From Novosphingobium resinovorum (GTDB lineage: Bacteria; Pseudomonadota; Alphaproteobacteria; Sphingomonadales; Sphingomonadaceae), in the NCBI RefSeq assembly GCF_001742225.1, contig NZ_CP017075.1:2170001-2234000 (forward strand): 64,000 nt of DNA, read 5' to 3'. Position 1 is the stretch's first letter, and each line of letters starts with the position of its first letter. This document shows, one piece after another, positions 18,222 through 26,296 of the stretch. The notes under the pieces were generated by a model, which made no database searches, had not been told where the DNA came from, and was given only the letters and a program-made list of their open reading frames with translations. Position numbers and translations under genes: made by a program.

Positions 18222-18881
18222 TCAGGCCGCAGCCTTCCTCGCACCCCGGTCGAGCACCTTGTCCTTGAAGGCGCACAAGTCCACCTCAGGGCATCGCCAG
18301 CACTCGGGCGTGCGCGCCTTGCAGATGTAGCGGCCGTGAAGGATCAGCCAGTGATGCGCGCCGACCCGGAATGGCTGCGGCACCTTCTTCTCGAGCTGCT
18401 TCTCCACCGCCAGCGGCGTCTTGCCCTTGGCGAGCCCCGTGCGGTTGCCGACGCGGAAGATATGGGTATCGACCGCGAAGGTCTCGGCCCCGAAGGCGCA
18501 GTTCATCACCACGTTGGCAGTCTTGCGGCCGACGCCGGGCAGCTCGACCATGGCGTCGCGATCCGCCGGAACCTCGCCGCCGTGCCGGTCCACCAGAATC
18601 TGCGAAAGGGCGATGACGTTCTTGGCCTTGGTGTTGAACAGGCCGATGGTCTTGATGTGCTCCTTCAGCCCCTCTTCACCGAGGTCCACCATCTGCTGCG
18701 GCGTCTTCACATACTCGAACAGCGCACGCGTCGCCTTGTTGACGCCCACGTCGGTCGCCTGCGCCGAGAGCGTGACGGCGACGAGCAACTGATAGGTGTT
18801 GCCGAATTCCAGCTCCGTCTCGGGCGAGGGATTGGCCTCCGCCAGACGGCGGAAGAACTCGAAGACGTCCGCCTTCTTCAA
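18222..18881 (-). CDS. nth: Endonuclease III (DNA glycosylase/AP lyase)
   Basis: Base-excision repair enzyme for oxidised pyrimidines. I start it at TTG 18881, which overlaps the dapB stop (TTGA) and yields a 219-residue protein whose catalytic residues fall at the canonical Lys120 (ELPGVGRKTANVV, the helix-hairpin-helix) and Asp138 (FAVDTHIFRVGNR). The only upstream ATG (18935) lies inside dapB and adds a low-complexity alanine/glycine stretch. Four cysteines with spacing C-x6-C-x2-C-x5-C near the C-terminus bind the [4Fe-4S] cluster. It is translationally coupled to dapB. Confidence 0.94.
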   Translation of the reverse strand: MKKADVFEFFRRLAEANPSPETELEFGNTYQLLVAVTLSAQATDVGVNKATRALFEYVKTPQQMVDLGEEGLKEHIKTIGLFNTKAKNVIALSQILVDRHGGEVPADRDAMVELPGVGRKTANVVMNCAFGAETFAVDTHIFRVGNRTGLAKGKTPLAVEKQLEKKVPQPFRVGAHHWLILHGRYICKARTPECWRCPEVDLCAFKDKVLDRGARKAAA

Positions 18882-19606
18882 AGGCCCAGCACCTGCGGCA
18901 TCGTGTAGCGGCCCGGCCCCTGCGCCAGCAGCCACTGCGCCGCCTTCACCGCTCCACGCGCGAAGATGCCCCGGTTCTCGGCGAGGTGCGAGAGCGAGAG
19001 ACGCTCGTTGTCGGCAAGAAAATGGACGGTGTGGTCGCCCGCGACGGTGCCGCCGCGCAGGGCCGCGAAACCGATGGTGCCCGCCTCGCGCTTGCCGGTG
19101 ATGCCGTCGCGGCCACGTACCGCGCTGTTCGCCAGCCCGACGCCGCGTCCGTCGGCGGCTGCCTCACCCAGAAGCAGCGCGGTGCCGGAGGGAGCGTCCA
19201 CCTTCATGCGGTGATGCGTCTCGACGATCTCTATGTCCCAGTCCTCTCCCAGCCGCGTCGCCGCCTCGCGCACCAGATGCGCGAGCAGCGTGACGCCGAG
19301 CGAGGTGTTGCCGGTCTGCAGGACGGGAATGTGCTCGGCCGCCGAATCGATCAGCCAGTGGTGGCGCTCCTCCAGCCCGGTGGTGCCGATGACGATCGGC
19401 AGCTTGGCGGCGATGGCGGCATCGAGGTTGCCTTCGAGCGCCGAGGGACTGGAGAAATCGATCAGGATGTCGGCATTGGCTGCGACGGCCGAGGTGTCAC
19501 CGTCCTTGTCGACGCCGCCCGCCAGATCCTCGCCCGCATCGGCAATGGCGGCCGCGATCGCCTGCCCCATGCGCCCCTGGCTGCCGATGATTCCGATTCG
19601 TGCCAC
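18878..19606 (-). CDS. dapB: 4-hydroxy-tetrahydrodipicolinate reductase
   Basis: NAD(P)H-dependent reductase of the diaminopimelate/lysine pathway. 242 residues with the nucleotide-binding GSQGRMG near 8-14, LIDFSSPSA near 70, GTTGL near 95, and the substrate signature ETHHRMKVDAPSGTA containing the catalytic His and Lys. It also has GGTVAGDHTVHFL, typical of the C-terminal half. It is followed directly by nth with overlapping stop and start. With dapE at 15 kb it marks two steps of the same pathway in the window, in separate transcription units. Confidence 0.95.
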   Translation of the reverse strand: MARIGIIGSQGRMGQAIAAAIADAGEDLAGGVDKDGDTSAVAANADILIDFSSPSALEGNLDAAIAAKLPIVIGTTGLEERHHWLIDSAAEHIPVLQTGNTSLGVTLLAHLVREAATRLGEDWDIEIVETHHRMKVDAPSGTALLLGEAAADGRGVGLANSAVRGRDGITGKREAGTIGFAALRGGTVAGDHTVHFLADNERLSLSHLAENRGIFARGAVKAAQWLLAQGPGRYTMPQVLGL

Positions 19607-19699
19607 GCTGCTGTCTCCGTCCGGGCGTAAAGTCCTGTCACGGCCGCATGGCGCAAACGCGCCGGTTCGACAAGCGCCGCGCGCACGCTAAGGTGAGCC

Positions 19700-20401
19700 A
19701 TGAGCAGCATCCGCAACATCGTCATTCTCACCGGCGCGGGCGTTTCGGCCGAGAGCGGCATCGACACCTTCCGCGACGGCGGCGGTCTCTGGGAGCAGCA
19801 CCGCGTCGAGGACGTCGCCACGCCCGAGGCCTTCGCGCGCGACCCCGACCTCGTCCTGCGCTTCTACGACATGCGCCGCGAAGCGATCCAGACCAAGCAG
19901 CCCAACGCTGCCCACCGCGCGCTGGCAAAGCTGGACGCGGAATGGGAAGGCGACCTGCTGATCGTCACTCAAAACGTGGACGACCTGCACGAACGCGCCG
20001 GAGCGAAACGCGTGCTCCATATGCACGGCGAGCACCTGAACGCCTGGTGCATGGCCTGCGACGAACGCCCGCGCTGGACCGGCCCACTGATCGACCGCCC
20101 CGCCTGCCCCGAATGCGGAGAAGCGGCGCTGCGGCCGGACATCGTATGGTTCGGGGAAATGCCCTATCGCATGGACGAGATATTCGCGGCGCTGGAAGAG
20201 GCGGACCTGTTCGTCTCGATCGGGACGTCCGGCGCGGTCTATCCGGCGGCGGGCTTCGTGCGCAACGCGCGGGAACTGGGCGTCGAGACGCTGGAACTCA
20301 ATCTCGAACCCTCGCAAGGCACCGGATGGTTCGACGAGGCGCGGCATGGACCGGCAAGCGCACTGGTGCCTGCGTGGGTGGAGGAGGTTCTGTCACGGTA
20401 A
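19700..20401 (+). CDS. cobB: NAD-dependent protein deacylase, sirtuin family (CobB/SIRT5-like)
   Basis: 233-residue class III sirtuin. Motifs are GAGVSAESGIDTFRD (NAD binding, residues 11-25), FYDMRREA, in which Tyr and Arg correspond to the Y-x-x-R pair that gives SIRT5-type enzymes preference for succinyl/malonyl lysine, TQNVDDLHERAG, the catalytic histidine in LHMHGEH, and two cysteine pairs (CMAC and CPEC) for the structural zinc. The role is removal of acyl groups from lysines of metabolic enzymes. Monocistronic on the plus strand; a REP-like repeat starts 16 bases after the stop. Confidence 0.95.
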   Translation: MSSIRNIVILTGAGVSAESGIDTFRDGGGLWEQHRVEDVATPEAFARDPDLVLRFYDMRREAIQTKQPNAAHRALAKLDAEWEGDLLIVTQNVDDLHERAGAKRVLHMHGEHLNAWCMACDERPRWTGPLIDRPACPECGEAALRPDIVWFGEMPYRMDEIFAALEEADLFVSIGTSGAVYPAAGFVRNARELGVETLELNLEPSQGTGWFDEARHGPASALVPAWVEEVLSR

Positions 20402-20416
20402 GGCGCCCTGCCGCAC

Positions 20417-20516
20417 GGGGCTTCGATAGGCTCAGCCTGAGCGGAATTGGGAAACTTGCACTACCTCCGCTCACCCTGAGCTTGTCGAAGGGTCAAGCAC
20501 AGCTTGTCGAAGCCCC
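20417..20516. repeat. REP-like repeat, copy 2, with an extra half unit that enters the ThiF-family gene
   Basis: GGGGCTTCGATAGGCTCAGCC and the complementary CTCACCCTGAGCTTGTCGAAG form the main hairpin. A further half unit, AGCTTGTCGAAGCCCC, follows at about 20501-20516. The last part overlaps the 3-prime end of the minus-strand HesA/MoeB/ThiF gene and supplies its stop codon and last few codons. Confidence 0.85.
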
Positions 20517-21284
20517 ATGCGCATTACAGCCCCGGCATGCCGGATCCTTGGCGATCCTGAGCGGCCGCATCGACGGTGCCAGCCCGTCGATCAGATGCAA
20601 GGTCCCGAACTGAGGCTCCCCAAGCACCGTGTGTCCCGCCAGCAGCACCCGCATCGCGTGCATCGACGCGAAGGTGCCGACCATGCCGACCATCGCCCCG
20701 AGCACGCCGTCGGCGGCGCAGGTATCGCAGTCCACCGCGTCGAAGGCATCGCCCACGAAACAACGGTAGCAGGCGTACCCCGGCAAATGACCTGCGAAGT
20801 TCGCGACCTGCCCCTGGAACCGCCCGATCGCCGCCGTCGTCAACGGAATGCCCAATTTTACGCACGTATCTGACACGAGGAGCCGAGTCGCGAAGTTGTC
20901 ACAGCCGTCCAGTACGAGGTCCGCGCCGGAAAGGACGTCACGCGTGTTGTCATCCCCCAGCCGCGCAACGACGGGATCGACCTTCAGGCCAAGATCAAAA
21001 CGCCGCACCCATTCGGCCGCCGCTTCCGCCTTGGGCCTGCCGATATCCGATGGCGTATAAATCGTCTGGCGCTGCAAGTTGCTGACGTCGACCACGTCAT
21101 CATCGACCAGCGTGAGACGGCCTATGCCGGCTGCGGCGAGATACTGCAGGACAGGACTGCCAATCCCGCCGCAGCCGACCAGCACCACATGCGCCTCGCT
21201 CAGCGCGACCTGTCCGGCCCCGCCGACTTCGGGCAGGACGATATGCCGCGCGAAGCGGCCGAGACGATCGGCGGTGAGCGTCAT
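20493..21284 (-). CDS. HesA/MoeB/ThiF-family E1-like adenylyltransferase
   Basis: 263 residues with the nucleotide-binding GCGGIGSPVLQYLAAAGIG, the LVDDDVVDVSNLQRQ segment, DGCDNFATR, and a CxxC pair (YRC then CRGC near the C-terminus) fitting a structural zinc. Family members adenylate the C-terminal glycine of MoaD or ThiS for sulfur transfer. No rhodanese domain follows, so MoeB or ThiF is equally possible. It is downstream of and overlaps the DUF983 gene (ATGA). The final residues GASTSCA and the stop are read from a REP-like repeat, so the natural C-terminus may have been altered. Confidence 0.88.
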   Translation of the reverse strand: MTLTADRLGRFARHIVLPEVGGAGQVALSEAHVVLVGCGGIGSPVLQYLAAAGIGRLTLVDDDVVDVSNLQRQTIYTPSDIGRPKAEAAAEWVRRFDLGLKVDPVVARLGDDNTRDVLSGADLVLDGCDNFATRLLVSDTCVKLGIPLTTAAIGRFQGQVANFAGHLPGYACYRCFVGDAFDAVDCDTCAADGVLGAMVGMVGTFASMHAMRVLLAGHTVLGEPQFGTLHLIDGLAPSMRPLRIAKDPACRGCNAHGASTSCA

Positions 21285-21697
21285 TTCGCCTGTTCGTCTC
21301 CGGGCGCTTCAGGCACGGCCGCTTCCACAAGCCGCTCCTTCACGAACCCGTGCATGCCGAACCACCACTGCACCGCGATGACGCCGCCCTTGGCGGGCTG
21401 GAGCATGCCGATCATCATCGCGATGGCCAGCGGCACCAGGATCGCGAACATCGCCATTGGCCCCAGGTCGTAGTCCACCGAAAGCGCTATGATCAGCGGC
21501 GCCATCAGGTGGCCGGTGACGATCATGGAGATGTATGCCGGAAAGTCGTCCGCACGTTGCGGCGTGAGGTCCATGGTGCAGACCGGGCAACGCTCGCGCG
21601 GCTTGAGCCACTTGTAAAACAGACTGCCCTCGCCGCAACGCGGGCAACGGCTGCGAAGGCCGCGAAGCAGGGCCTGCGAGAACGTGGCGGGAATCAT
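21281..21697 (-). CDS. DUF983-family membrane protein with zinc-ribbon-like N-terminus
   Basis: 138 residues. The N-terminus has two cysteine pairs, CPRCGEG and CPVC, like a zinc ribbon. Two strongly hydrophobic segments follow (AYISMIVTGHLMAPLIIAL and MAMFAILVPLAIAMMIGML), with a WWFGMHGF stretch at the end. This is the DUF983 pattern; no function is established for the family. ATG 21697 is used in preference to a TTG two codons upstream. Its stop overlaps the start of the ThiF-like gene, so the two are co-translated. Confidence 0.8.
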   Translation of the reverse strand: MIPATFSQALLRGLRSRCPRCGEGSLFYKWLKPRERCPVCTMDLTPQRADDFPAYISMIVTGHLMAPLIIALSVDYDLGPMAMFAILVPLAIAMMIGMLQPAKGGVIAVQWWFGMHGFVKERLVEAAVPEAPGDEQAK

Positions 21698-21758
21698 GTC
21701 CAAGCGCCTACATCATACGGGCAGGACGGTGAAGCAGATTGCGCCGGCGGCAAAAGGG

Positions 21759-22610
21759 TCAGGGCCTGAGCACGTGGACGCGGTTGCGCCCGCCGTGCTT
21801 GGCCGCATAGAGCGCCGCGTCCGCATGCTTCGTGGCATCTTCCAGCAGCGCGAAGTCCCGCACCGACGCCAGCCCGCAGGAGAACGTCACGGCGCGATCC
21901 TCGACGCCCAGATTGGTATCGAGCGCGACCGTCGCCCGCAGCCTCTCCATGACGAGGCGCGCCTCGTCGAGCGTGGTGTCGGGCAGGAGCACGGCGAATT
22001 CCTCGCCGCCCCAGCGCGCGGCGACATCGCTGCGGCGCACGTGGTCCTCGATGCGGCGGGCCAGCGCCTTGAGCACGAGGTCGCCGACATCGTGGCCGCA
22101 CTCGTCGTTGATGCGCTTGAAATGATCGATGTCGATCAGCGCCAGCACTGCATTGGAGCGCCCGCGCAGTATCTGCTTGGCCGAATCAAGGAACCCGCGG
22201 CGGTTGCGGATGCCGGTCAGCGGATCACGCTCGGCCGCATCGACAAGGCGCTCGATGCGCGCCGCGTTTTCATGCGCAGCCGTGGTCACCCCGGTCAGCA
22301 GGCGGCCAACGAGATCGTCCGCGCCTTGCGGGATCAGCGGGATCCGCTCGCCCATCTGGATCGACTGGAGCATCGTCGTCGCCTGCGCGATCGGGGCGAG
22401 CAGCGCATGAATTGCCGCAAGCCCCAGGCCCGTGCCCACCAACGTGGCGACGAGGAGCGTGAGCAGGGTATCGAGTTGCCAATGCCCGGTCGTCGCCTGC
22501 AGCACGATGCAGGCGATCAGAGGCACGTGAACGGCGCCGAAGCATACGAAAAGAAGCCGCCGCTCATAACTGCGGGGGAACAGGAAAGTCGTGGCCTGGT
22601 AGAAGCGCAT
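21759..22610 (-). CDS. Membrane-bound diguanylate cyclase (GGDEF)
   Basis: 283 residues. Two membrane helices lie near the N-terminus (LLFVCFGAVHVPLIACIVL and LLTLLVATLVGTGLGLAAI), followed by a HAMP-like linker of about 60 residues and a GGDEF domain starting near DPLTGIRNRRGF. The active-site motif is intact as GGEEF (in RWGGEEFAVLLP). An RxxD (RRSD) stands five residues before it, matching an inhibitory I-site, so the enzyme is predicted to make cyclic di-GMP under product feedback. ATG at 22610 is the only ATG in the frame; it lacks a clear ribosome-binding site, and TTG at 22691 is an alternative. Confidence 0.9.
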   Translation of the reverse strand: MRFYQATTFLFPRSYERRLLFVCFGAVHVPLIACIVLQATTGHWQLDTLLTLLVATLVGTGLGLAAIHALLAPIAQATTMLQSIQMGERIPLIPQGADDLVGRLLTGVTTAAHENAARIERLVDAAERDPLTGIRNRRGFLDSAKQILRGRSNAVLALIDIDHFKRINDECGHDVGDLVLKALARRIEDHVRRSDVAARWGGEEFAVLLPDTTLDEARLVMERLRATVALDTNLGVEDRAVTFSCGLASVRDFALLEDATKHADAALYAAKHGGRNRVHVLRP

Positions 22611-22742
22611 GGGGGGAATGCCTCTTCTGCTGAAGCTGAGAATGAAACGCGATTGCGCCGCCTCCCGCTTACGGAGCCGAATCTTATGCAAACGTTAAAT
22701 TACGTGATGAAACGGGCGGTTAACCTTTGACGGCGCCCAAAC

Positions 22743-22770
22743 GAAAAGGCCGAGGAACACGTCCTCGGCC
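22743..22770 (-). terminator. Rho-independent terminator downstream of dnaA
   Basis: Read on the minus strand, GGCCGAGGA pairs with TCCTCGGCC and is followed by TTTTCGTTT. It lies 70 bases after the dnaA stop and ahead of the GGDEF gene, so dnaA is probably terminated here. Confidence 0.85.
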
Positions 22771-22839
22771 CCTGTGGACAAATGCGCGGACAAGTCCGTG
22801 CAAAGGCGTTCATATCCCGGCATGGCGCCGGGACAAGCC

Positions 22840-24378
22840 TCAGCTTTCGAGCTGGCGCAGCAGCGAGCGTACGTCGCCGTCCATGTCGGCATCGCGCGTG
22901 CGCAATTCCTCGATCAGGCGCACCGCATGGATCACCGTCGAGTGATCGCGGCCACCGAACTTGCGGCCGATCTCCGGATAGGAACGCGGCGTCAGCACCT
23001 TGGCGAGGTACATCGCCACCTGACGCGGGCGCACGACGGCGCGCGCGCGGCGCTTGCTGCTCATCTCGGTGCGGTCGATGCGGTAGAACTGGCAGACCGT
23101 GCGCTGGATCTCGTCGATGGTGATCCGGCGGCGGTTGGCCGAGAGGATGTCGGTCAGCTGCTCTTCGGCGAGCTGGAGCGAAACCGCCTGCCCGGTCAGC
23201 TGCGCATAGGCGATCAGCTTGTTGAGGCCGCCGACCAGTTCACGCACGTTGCGATTGATGGTCCGCGCCAGGAACTCGATGACGTCGGCAGGCACTTCGA
23301 CCGAGGCGAAGCGGCCGAGGCGATTCTCGAGGATCGAGCGGCGCAGTTCGATGTCGGCGGGCTGGATGTCGGCAACGAGGCCCATCGACAGGCGCGAGAG
23401 CAGGCGCGGCTCGACGCCGTCGAGCGCCTGGGGCGCACGGTCGGCGGCGAAGACCAGACGCTTGCCTTCCTGCAGCAGCGCATCGATCGTGTAGAGCAGT
23501 TCTTCCTGCGCCGATGCCTTGCCGATGATGAACTGGATGTCGTCGACCAGCAGCAGGTCGAAGCCGCGCAGGCGCGACTTGAATTCGATCATCTGGTTCT
23601 GGCGCAGCGCCTGCACGAACTCGACCATGAAACGCTCGGCCGAGCAGTAGAAGATTCGCGCATGGGGGTGCGCTGCAAGATAGGCGTGACCGATCGCGTG
23701 CAGAAGGTGCGTCTTGCCCTGACCCGTAGCGGCCTTGAGGTAGAGCGGCGAGAACTGCGGCTGCTCGGTAGCGGCCATGCGCTGCGCGGCGTTGCAGGCC
23801 AGCACGTTGGAGGTGCCGGTGACGAAGCTGGTGAAGGTCTGCGAAGCGTCGATGCCTGCAGGACCCTGGCCGAGCGAGGCGAACGATTCGCCTGCAAGCG
23901 CAACCGACAGCGGGTCCGCGACGCCGGCGGCCGAATCGTTGGCCGGTGCGCTGGCGGGACGGCCACCACCGCCACCCAGACGCAGTTCGGGCAGCTGGCG
24001 ACGGCCGGGATGCACGAGGATGCGCACGTGACGCACGTCGGGCCGCGCGATCTTCCATGCCAGCGACAGACGATCGGCAAAGCGGTCGTTGACCCAGTTC
24101 GCCGAGAACTCCGTCGGCAGATACAGATCGAGCGTACCGGTTTCCTTGCACCAGTTGCCCGGCTGGATCGGCTTGATCCACTGGCTGTGAGCCTGATGCC
24201 CAAGATCCTTGCGCAGGCCCTGGCTGATGTCCGCCCAGTCCGCCGCCAGGTTTACGGCTTCCTGATCCTCTTCCATCGCCACTCGCACCGCCTTCGACTT
24301 CCTATTCAAGTTCGTACCTTCGACCATCGCGGTCACTGGGGGATTCACCGAGGGGTGTCCTGCTGATGTATTCGACAT
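22840..24378 (-). CDS. dnaA: Chromosomal replication initiator protein DnaA
   Basis: AAA+ initiator that opens oriC. The 512-residue product contains domain I with WADISQGLRKDLGHQ near 50, the Walker A in TGQGKTHLLHAIGHA, Walker B in LLLVDDIQFI, and the C-terminal DNA-binding helix-turn-helix with the DnaA signature GGRDHSTVIHAVRLIEEL. ATG 24378 has an AAGGGGG ribosome-binding site; ATG 24276 (MEEDQEAVN) would remove 34 poorly conserved residues and is a real alternative. The leader region holds several GANTC sites (24508-24870), suggesting CcrM methylation control as known in Caulobacter. Confidence 0.97.
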   Translation of the reverse strand: MSNTSAGHPSVNPPVTAMVEGTNLNRKSKAVRVAMEEDQEAVNLAADWADISQGLRKDLGHQAHSQWIKPIQPGNWCKETGTLDLYLPTEFSANWVNDRFADRLSLAWKIARPDVRHVRILVHPGRRQLPELRLGGGGGRPASAPANDSAAGVADPLSVALAGESFASLGQGPAGIDASQTFTSFVTGTSNVLACNAAQRMAATEQPQFSPLYLKAATGQGKTHLLHAIGHAYLAAHPHARIFYCSAERFMVEFVQALRQNQMIEFKSRLRGFDLLLVDDIQFIIGKASAQEELLYTIDALLQEGKRLVFAADRAPQALDGVEPRLLSRLSMGLVADIQPADIELRRSILENRLGRFASVEVPADVIEFLARTINRNVRELVGGLNKLIAYAQLTGQAVSLQLAEEQLTDILSANRRRITIDEIQRTVCQFYRIDRTEMSSKRRARAVVRPRQVAMYLAKVLTPRSYPEIGRKFGGRDHSTVIHAVRLIEELRTRDADMDGDVRSLLRQLES

Positions 24379-24868
24379 CGTTTCGAACCCCCTTGTTCGC
24401 GTGTGTTGGCGTGATCCCGCCGGTGACGCGAAACAGAGCGACCAGCGCATCCAAAGTAAAAACTTCCCCTCACCGCGAACGCTTGTCCGCGGCGGTTGTT
24501 CCACTGTGAATCGCTGTATCCCCGGCCCGTTCCGCAACGGCCGGGGACCCTTTTAGGAACCGGTTTGCAGCGCAGGCAAGACGGCGATCCCCAAATAAAA
24601 AAAATTATGAAGGTTGACTCACGTGGGAGTGCCTAAAATCCGTAGCCAAACTGTAATACGCTTAAAAATCAGCGCGTTGCGCATTGCAGCACTCCGAATC
24701 GCAGTGTTTCCGGGGCTTTGCTTTGCCCCATGTTGCGATGCCGCAAAAACGAGAACGGAGCCGAGGTCAGGCGACCCCGGCTCCGTTCTTGTTTCGTCCT
24801 GAGACAGGTAGCTAGCAACCTATCCCAGTCGGCGAATCACCCTCTCGAATCGGAGAGGGTGGCTCGAA
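24379..24868. other. dnaA-rpsT intergenic region with six GANTC sites
   Basis: A 490-base region without a gene. Six GANTC sequences (CcrM methyltransferase targets) are at 24508, 24616, 24696, 24834, 24847 and 24866; a few would be expected at most by chance. It also holds an A-rich stretch at 24593-24610 that is a candidate dnaA promoter area on the minus strand, a GC-rich hairpin at about 24519-24545 within the dnaA leader, the rpsT terminator at 24745-24792, and a small CCCTCTC/GAGAGGG hairpin at 24841-24859. I do not see a cluster of DnaA boxes, so there is no case for the origin being here. Confidence 0.6.
24745..24792 (-). terminator. Rho-independent terminator downstream of rpsT
   Basis: On the minus strand, AAGAACGGAGCCG pairs with CGGCTCCGTTCT and is followed by CGTTTTTG. 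It separates the rpsT transcript from the dnaA promoter region. Confidence 0.85.
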
Positions 24869-25129
24869 TCAGAGAGCGGCGACGCGCTTCGTCAGACGCG
24901 ACATCTTGCGCGCTGCGGTGTTCTTGTGGAGCACGCCGCGTGCAACGCCGCGAGCCAGCTCGGGCTGCGCTTCCTTGAGGGCGGCAACAGCCGCGTCCTT
25001 GTCGCCACCGGCCAGGGCGCCTTCGACCTTCTTCAGGAAGGTGCGGATGCGGCTCACGCGGTTGGTGTTGATCTCTGCACGGCGATCGTTGCGACGGATG
25101 CGCTTGCGAGCTTGCGGCGTATTGGCCAT
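24869..25129 (-). CDS. rpsT: 30S ribosomal protein S20
   Basis: The 86-residue basic protein begins [17 protein letters not shown] and continues with [14 protein letters not shown], and ends [13 protein letters not shown]. These are the conserved S20 segments that bind 16S rRNA in the 30S subunit. The length is standard. It lies between mutM and dnaA on the same strand, with its own terminator before dnaA. The intergenic stretch 25130-25345 up to mutM shows nothing I can name beyond a likely promoter. Confidence 0.97.
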   Translation of the reverse strand: MANTPQARKRIRRNDRRAEINTNRVSRIRTFLKKVEGALAGGDKDAAVAALKEAQPELARGVARGVLHKNTAARKMSRLTKRVAAL

Positions 25130-25345
25130 CGATATTCCTCTGTCTGGGCGGCCAACACGGTGAGCGGCCCCAATTGCCTAACGAATCTATTCGGCGAACG
25201 GACTCGCCGGAAAGCGCGCCCCTTACAGTTCGGGCGGGGTTCCGTCAAGCCGAGGCGGCGGCGCGAAACCGCCTGTTTCTGGCGTTCGTGGCCGCAAGCG
25301 GCCACGCTCAGACGCCGCGCGGCCATAGTACATTCCGGTGCGGCG

Positions 25346-26158
25346 CTACCGCTGGCAGCGCCGGCACCAGAAGGTGCTCCGCCCGCCCTGCACGAAGCGC
25401 AGGACCGGCGCGCCGCAACCGCAAGGATCGCCCTCACGCCCATAGACCTGCCACGACGCCGCGAAGTAGCCGAGTTCGCCGTTCGGCTGCGCGTAGTCCT
25501 TGATGGTCGAGCCGCCCGCCGCGATCGATTCGCCCAGCACCTGCTTGATCGCGGGCACCAGCCGGGCCAGCGCGGGCAGGCTGACGCGCCCCGCCTCCTT
25601 GTCCGGCCGTATCCCGGCACGGAACAGCGCCTCGCACACGTAGATGTTGCCGAGCCCCGCCACGATGGTCTGGTCGAGCAGCATCTGCTTGATCGGCGCG
25701 ATTCGCCCCGCGAAGGCCGCGCGCAGATGCGCCGGAGTCAGGCCCTCGCCCAGCGGCTCCGGCCCGAGCGAAGCGAACGCGCCCCAGGCGTCGAGCGTCG
25801 CGGTCGGAGCCAGATCGACCGAACCGAAGCGCCGCGCATCGTTGAGCGCCAATACGTGACCGGAGCCCGTCTCCAGCACGAGGTGGTCGTGCTTGTCAGG
25901 CGTCTCCGGCTCGATCCGCCAGCGACCAGACATGCCGAGGTGGAACACCATGGTCTGTTCGCGGTCGGTATGGATCAGCCCGTACTTGGCCCGCCGCCCC
26001 ATACCGGTAACCCGCGCGCCGGTCAGTACCTGCACCAGATCGGGCGGGAACGGACGGCGCAGGTCCGCACGGTTGAGCGTGACGCGCGCGATTCGCTCAC
26101 CGTCGAGGAAGCGCTCGAGGCCGCGCACGGTGGTTTCGACTTCAGGAAGTTCAGGCAT
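25346..26158 (-). CDS. mutM: Formamidopyrimidine-DNA glycosylase (Fpg/MutM)
   Basis: Excises 8-oxoguanine and formamidopyrimidines. The start is fixed by the obligatory N-terminal PELPEVETT: after removal of Met, Pro is the Schiff-base nucleophile and Glu the acid catalyst. 270 residues, with the helix-two-turn-helix region (DQTIVAGLGNIYVCEALF) and a C-terminal zinc finger CGCGAP...WCRRCQR. An in-frame start 12 codons earlier would bury the catalytic proline and is excluded. Downstream of ribA, from which it is separated by a REP-like repeat. Confidence 0.97.
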   Translation of the reverse strand: MPELPEVETTVRGLERFLDGERIARVTLNRADLRRPFPPDLVQVLTGARVTGMGRRAKYGLIHTDREQTMVFHLGMSGRWRIEPETPDKHDHLVLETGSGHVLALNDARRFGSVDLAPTATLDAWGAFASLGPEPLGEGLTPAHLRAAFAGRIAPIKQMLLDQTIVAGLGNIYVCEALFRAGIRPDKEAGRVSLPALARLVPAIKQVLGESIAAGGSTIKDYAQPNGELGYFAASWQVYGREGDPCGCGAPVLRFVQGGRSTFWCRRCQR

Positions 26159-26218
26159 CGGACCGTAGATAGGGTGCTTGAGGCCGGACGCCAATCGTGA
26201 ACGCGGCGCTTTGCCGAT

Positions 26219-26296
26219 GGGGCTTCGACAAGCTCAGCCTGAGCGGGACTGGGAGTATAGCGCAAACTCGCTCACCCTGAGCTTGTCGAAGGGTCA
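26219..26296. repeat. REP-like inverted repeat, copy 3, abutting the ribA stop codon
   Basis: GGGGCTTCGACAAGCTCAGCC at 26219 pairs with CTCACCCTGAGCTTGTCGAAG ending near 26291. The edge GGGTCA contains the minus-strand TGA stop of ribA. The same edge carries the stop of the ThiF-family gene at 20493-20495. Confidence 0.85.

Noticed and set aside
24519..24545. GC-rich hairpin followed by CCCTTTTAGG as a plus-strand terminator
   Set aside because: No plus-strand gene precedes it; on the minus strand it lies within the dnaA leader and has no T-run. Left as an unassigned hairpin.
24379..24868. Replication origin next to dnaA
   Set aside because: I find no cluster of TTATCCACA-like boxes; a single near-match (TGTGGACAA, near 22775) is outside the region. 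GANTC enrichment fits dnaA promoter control as well as an origin.
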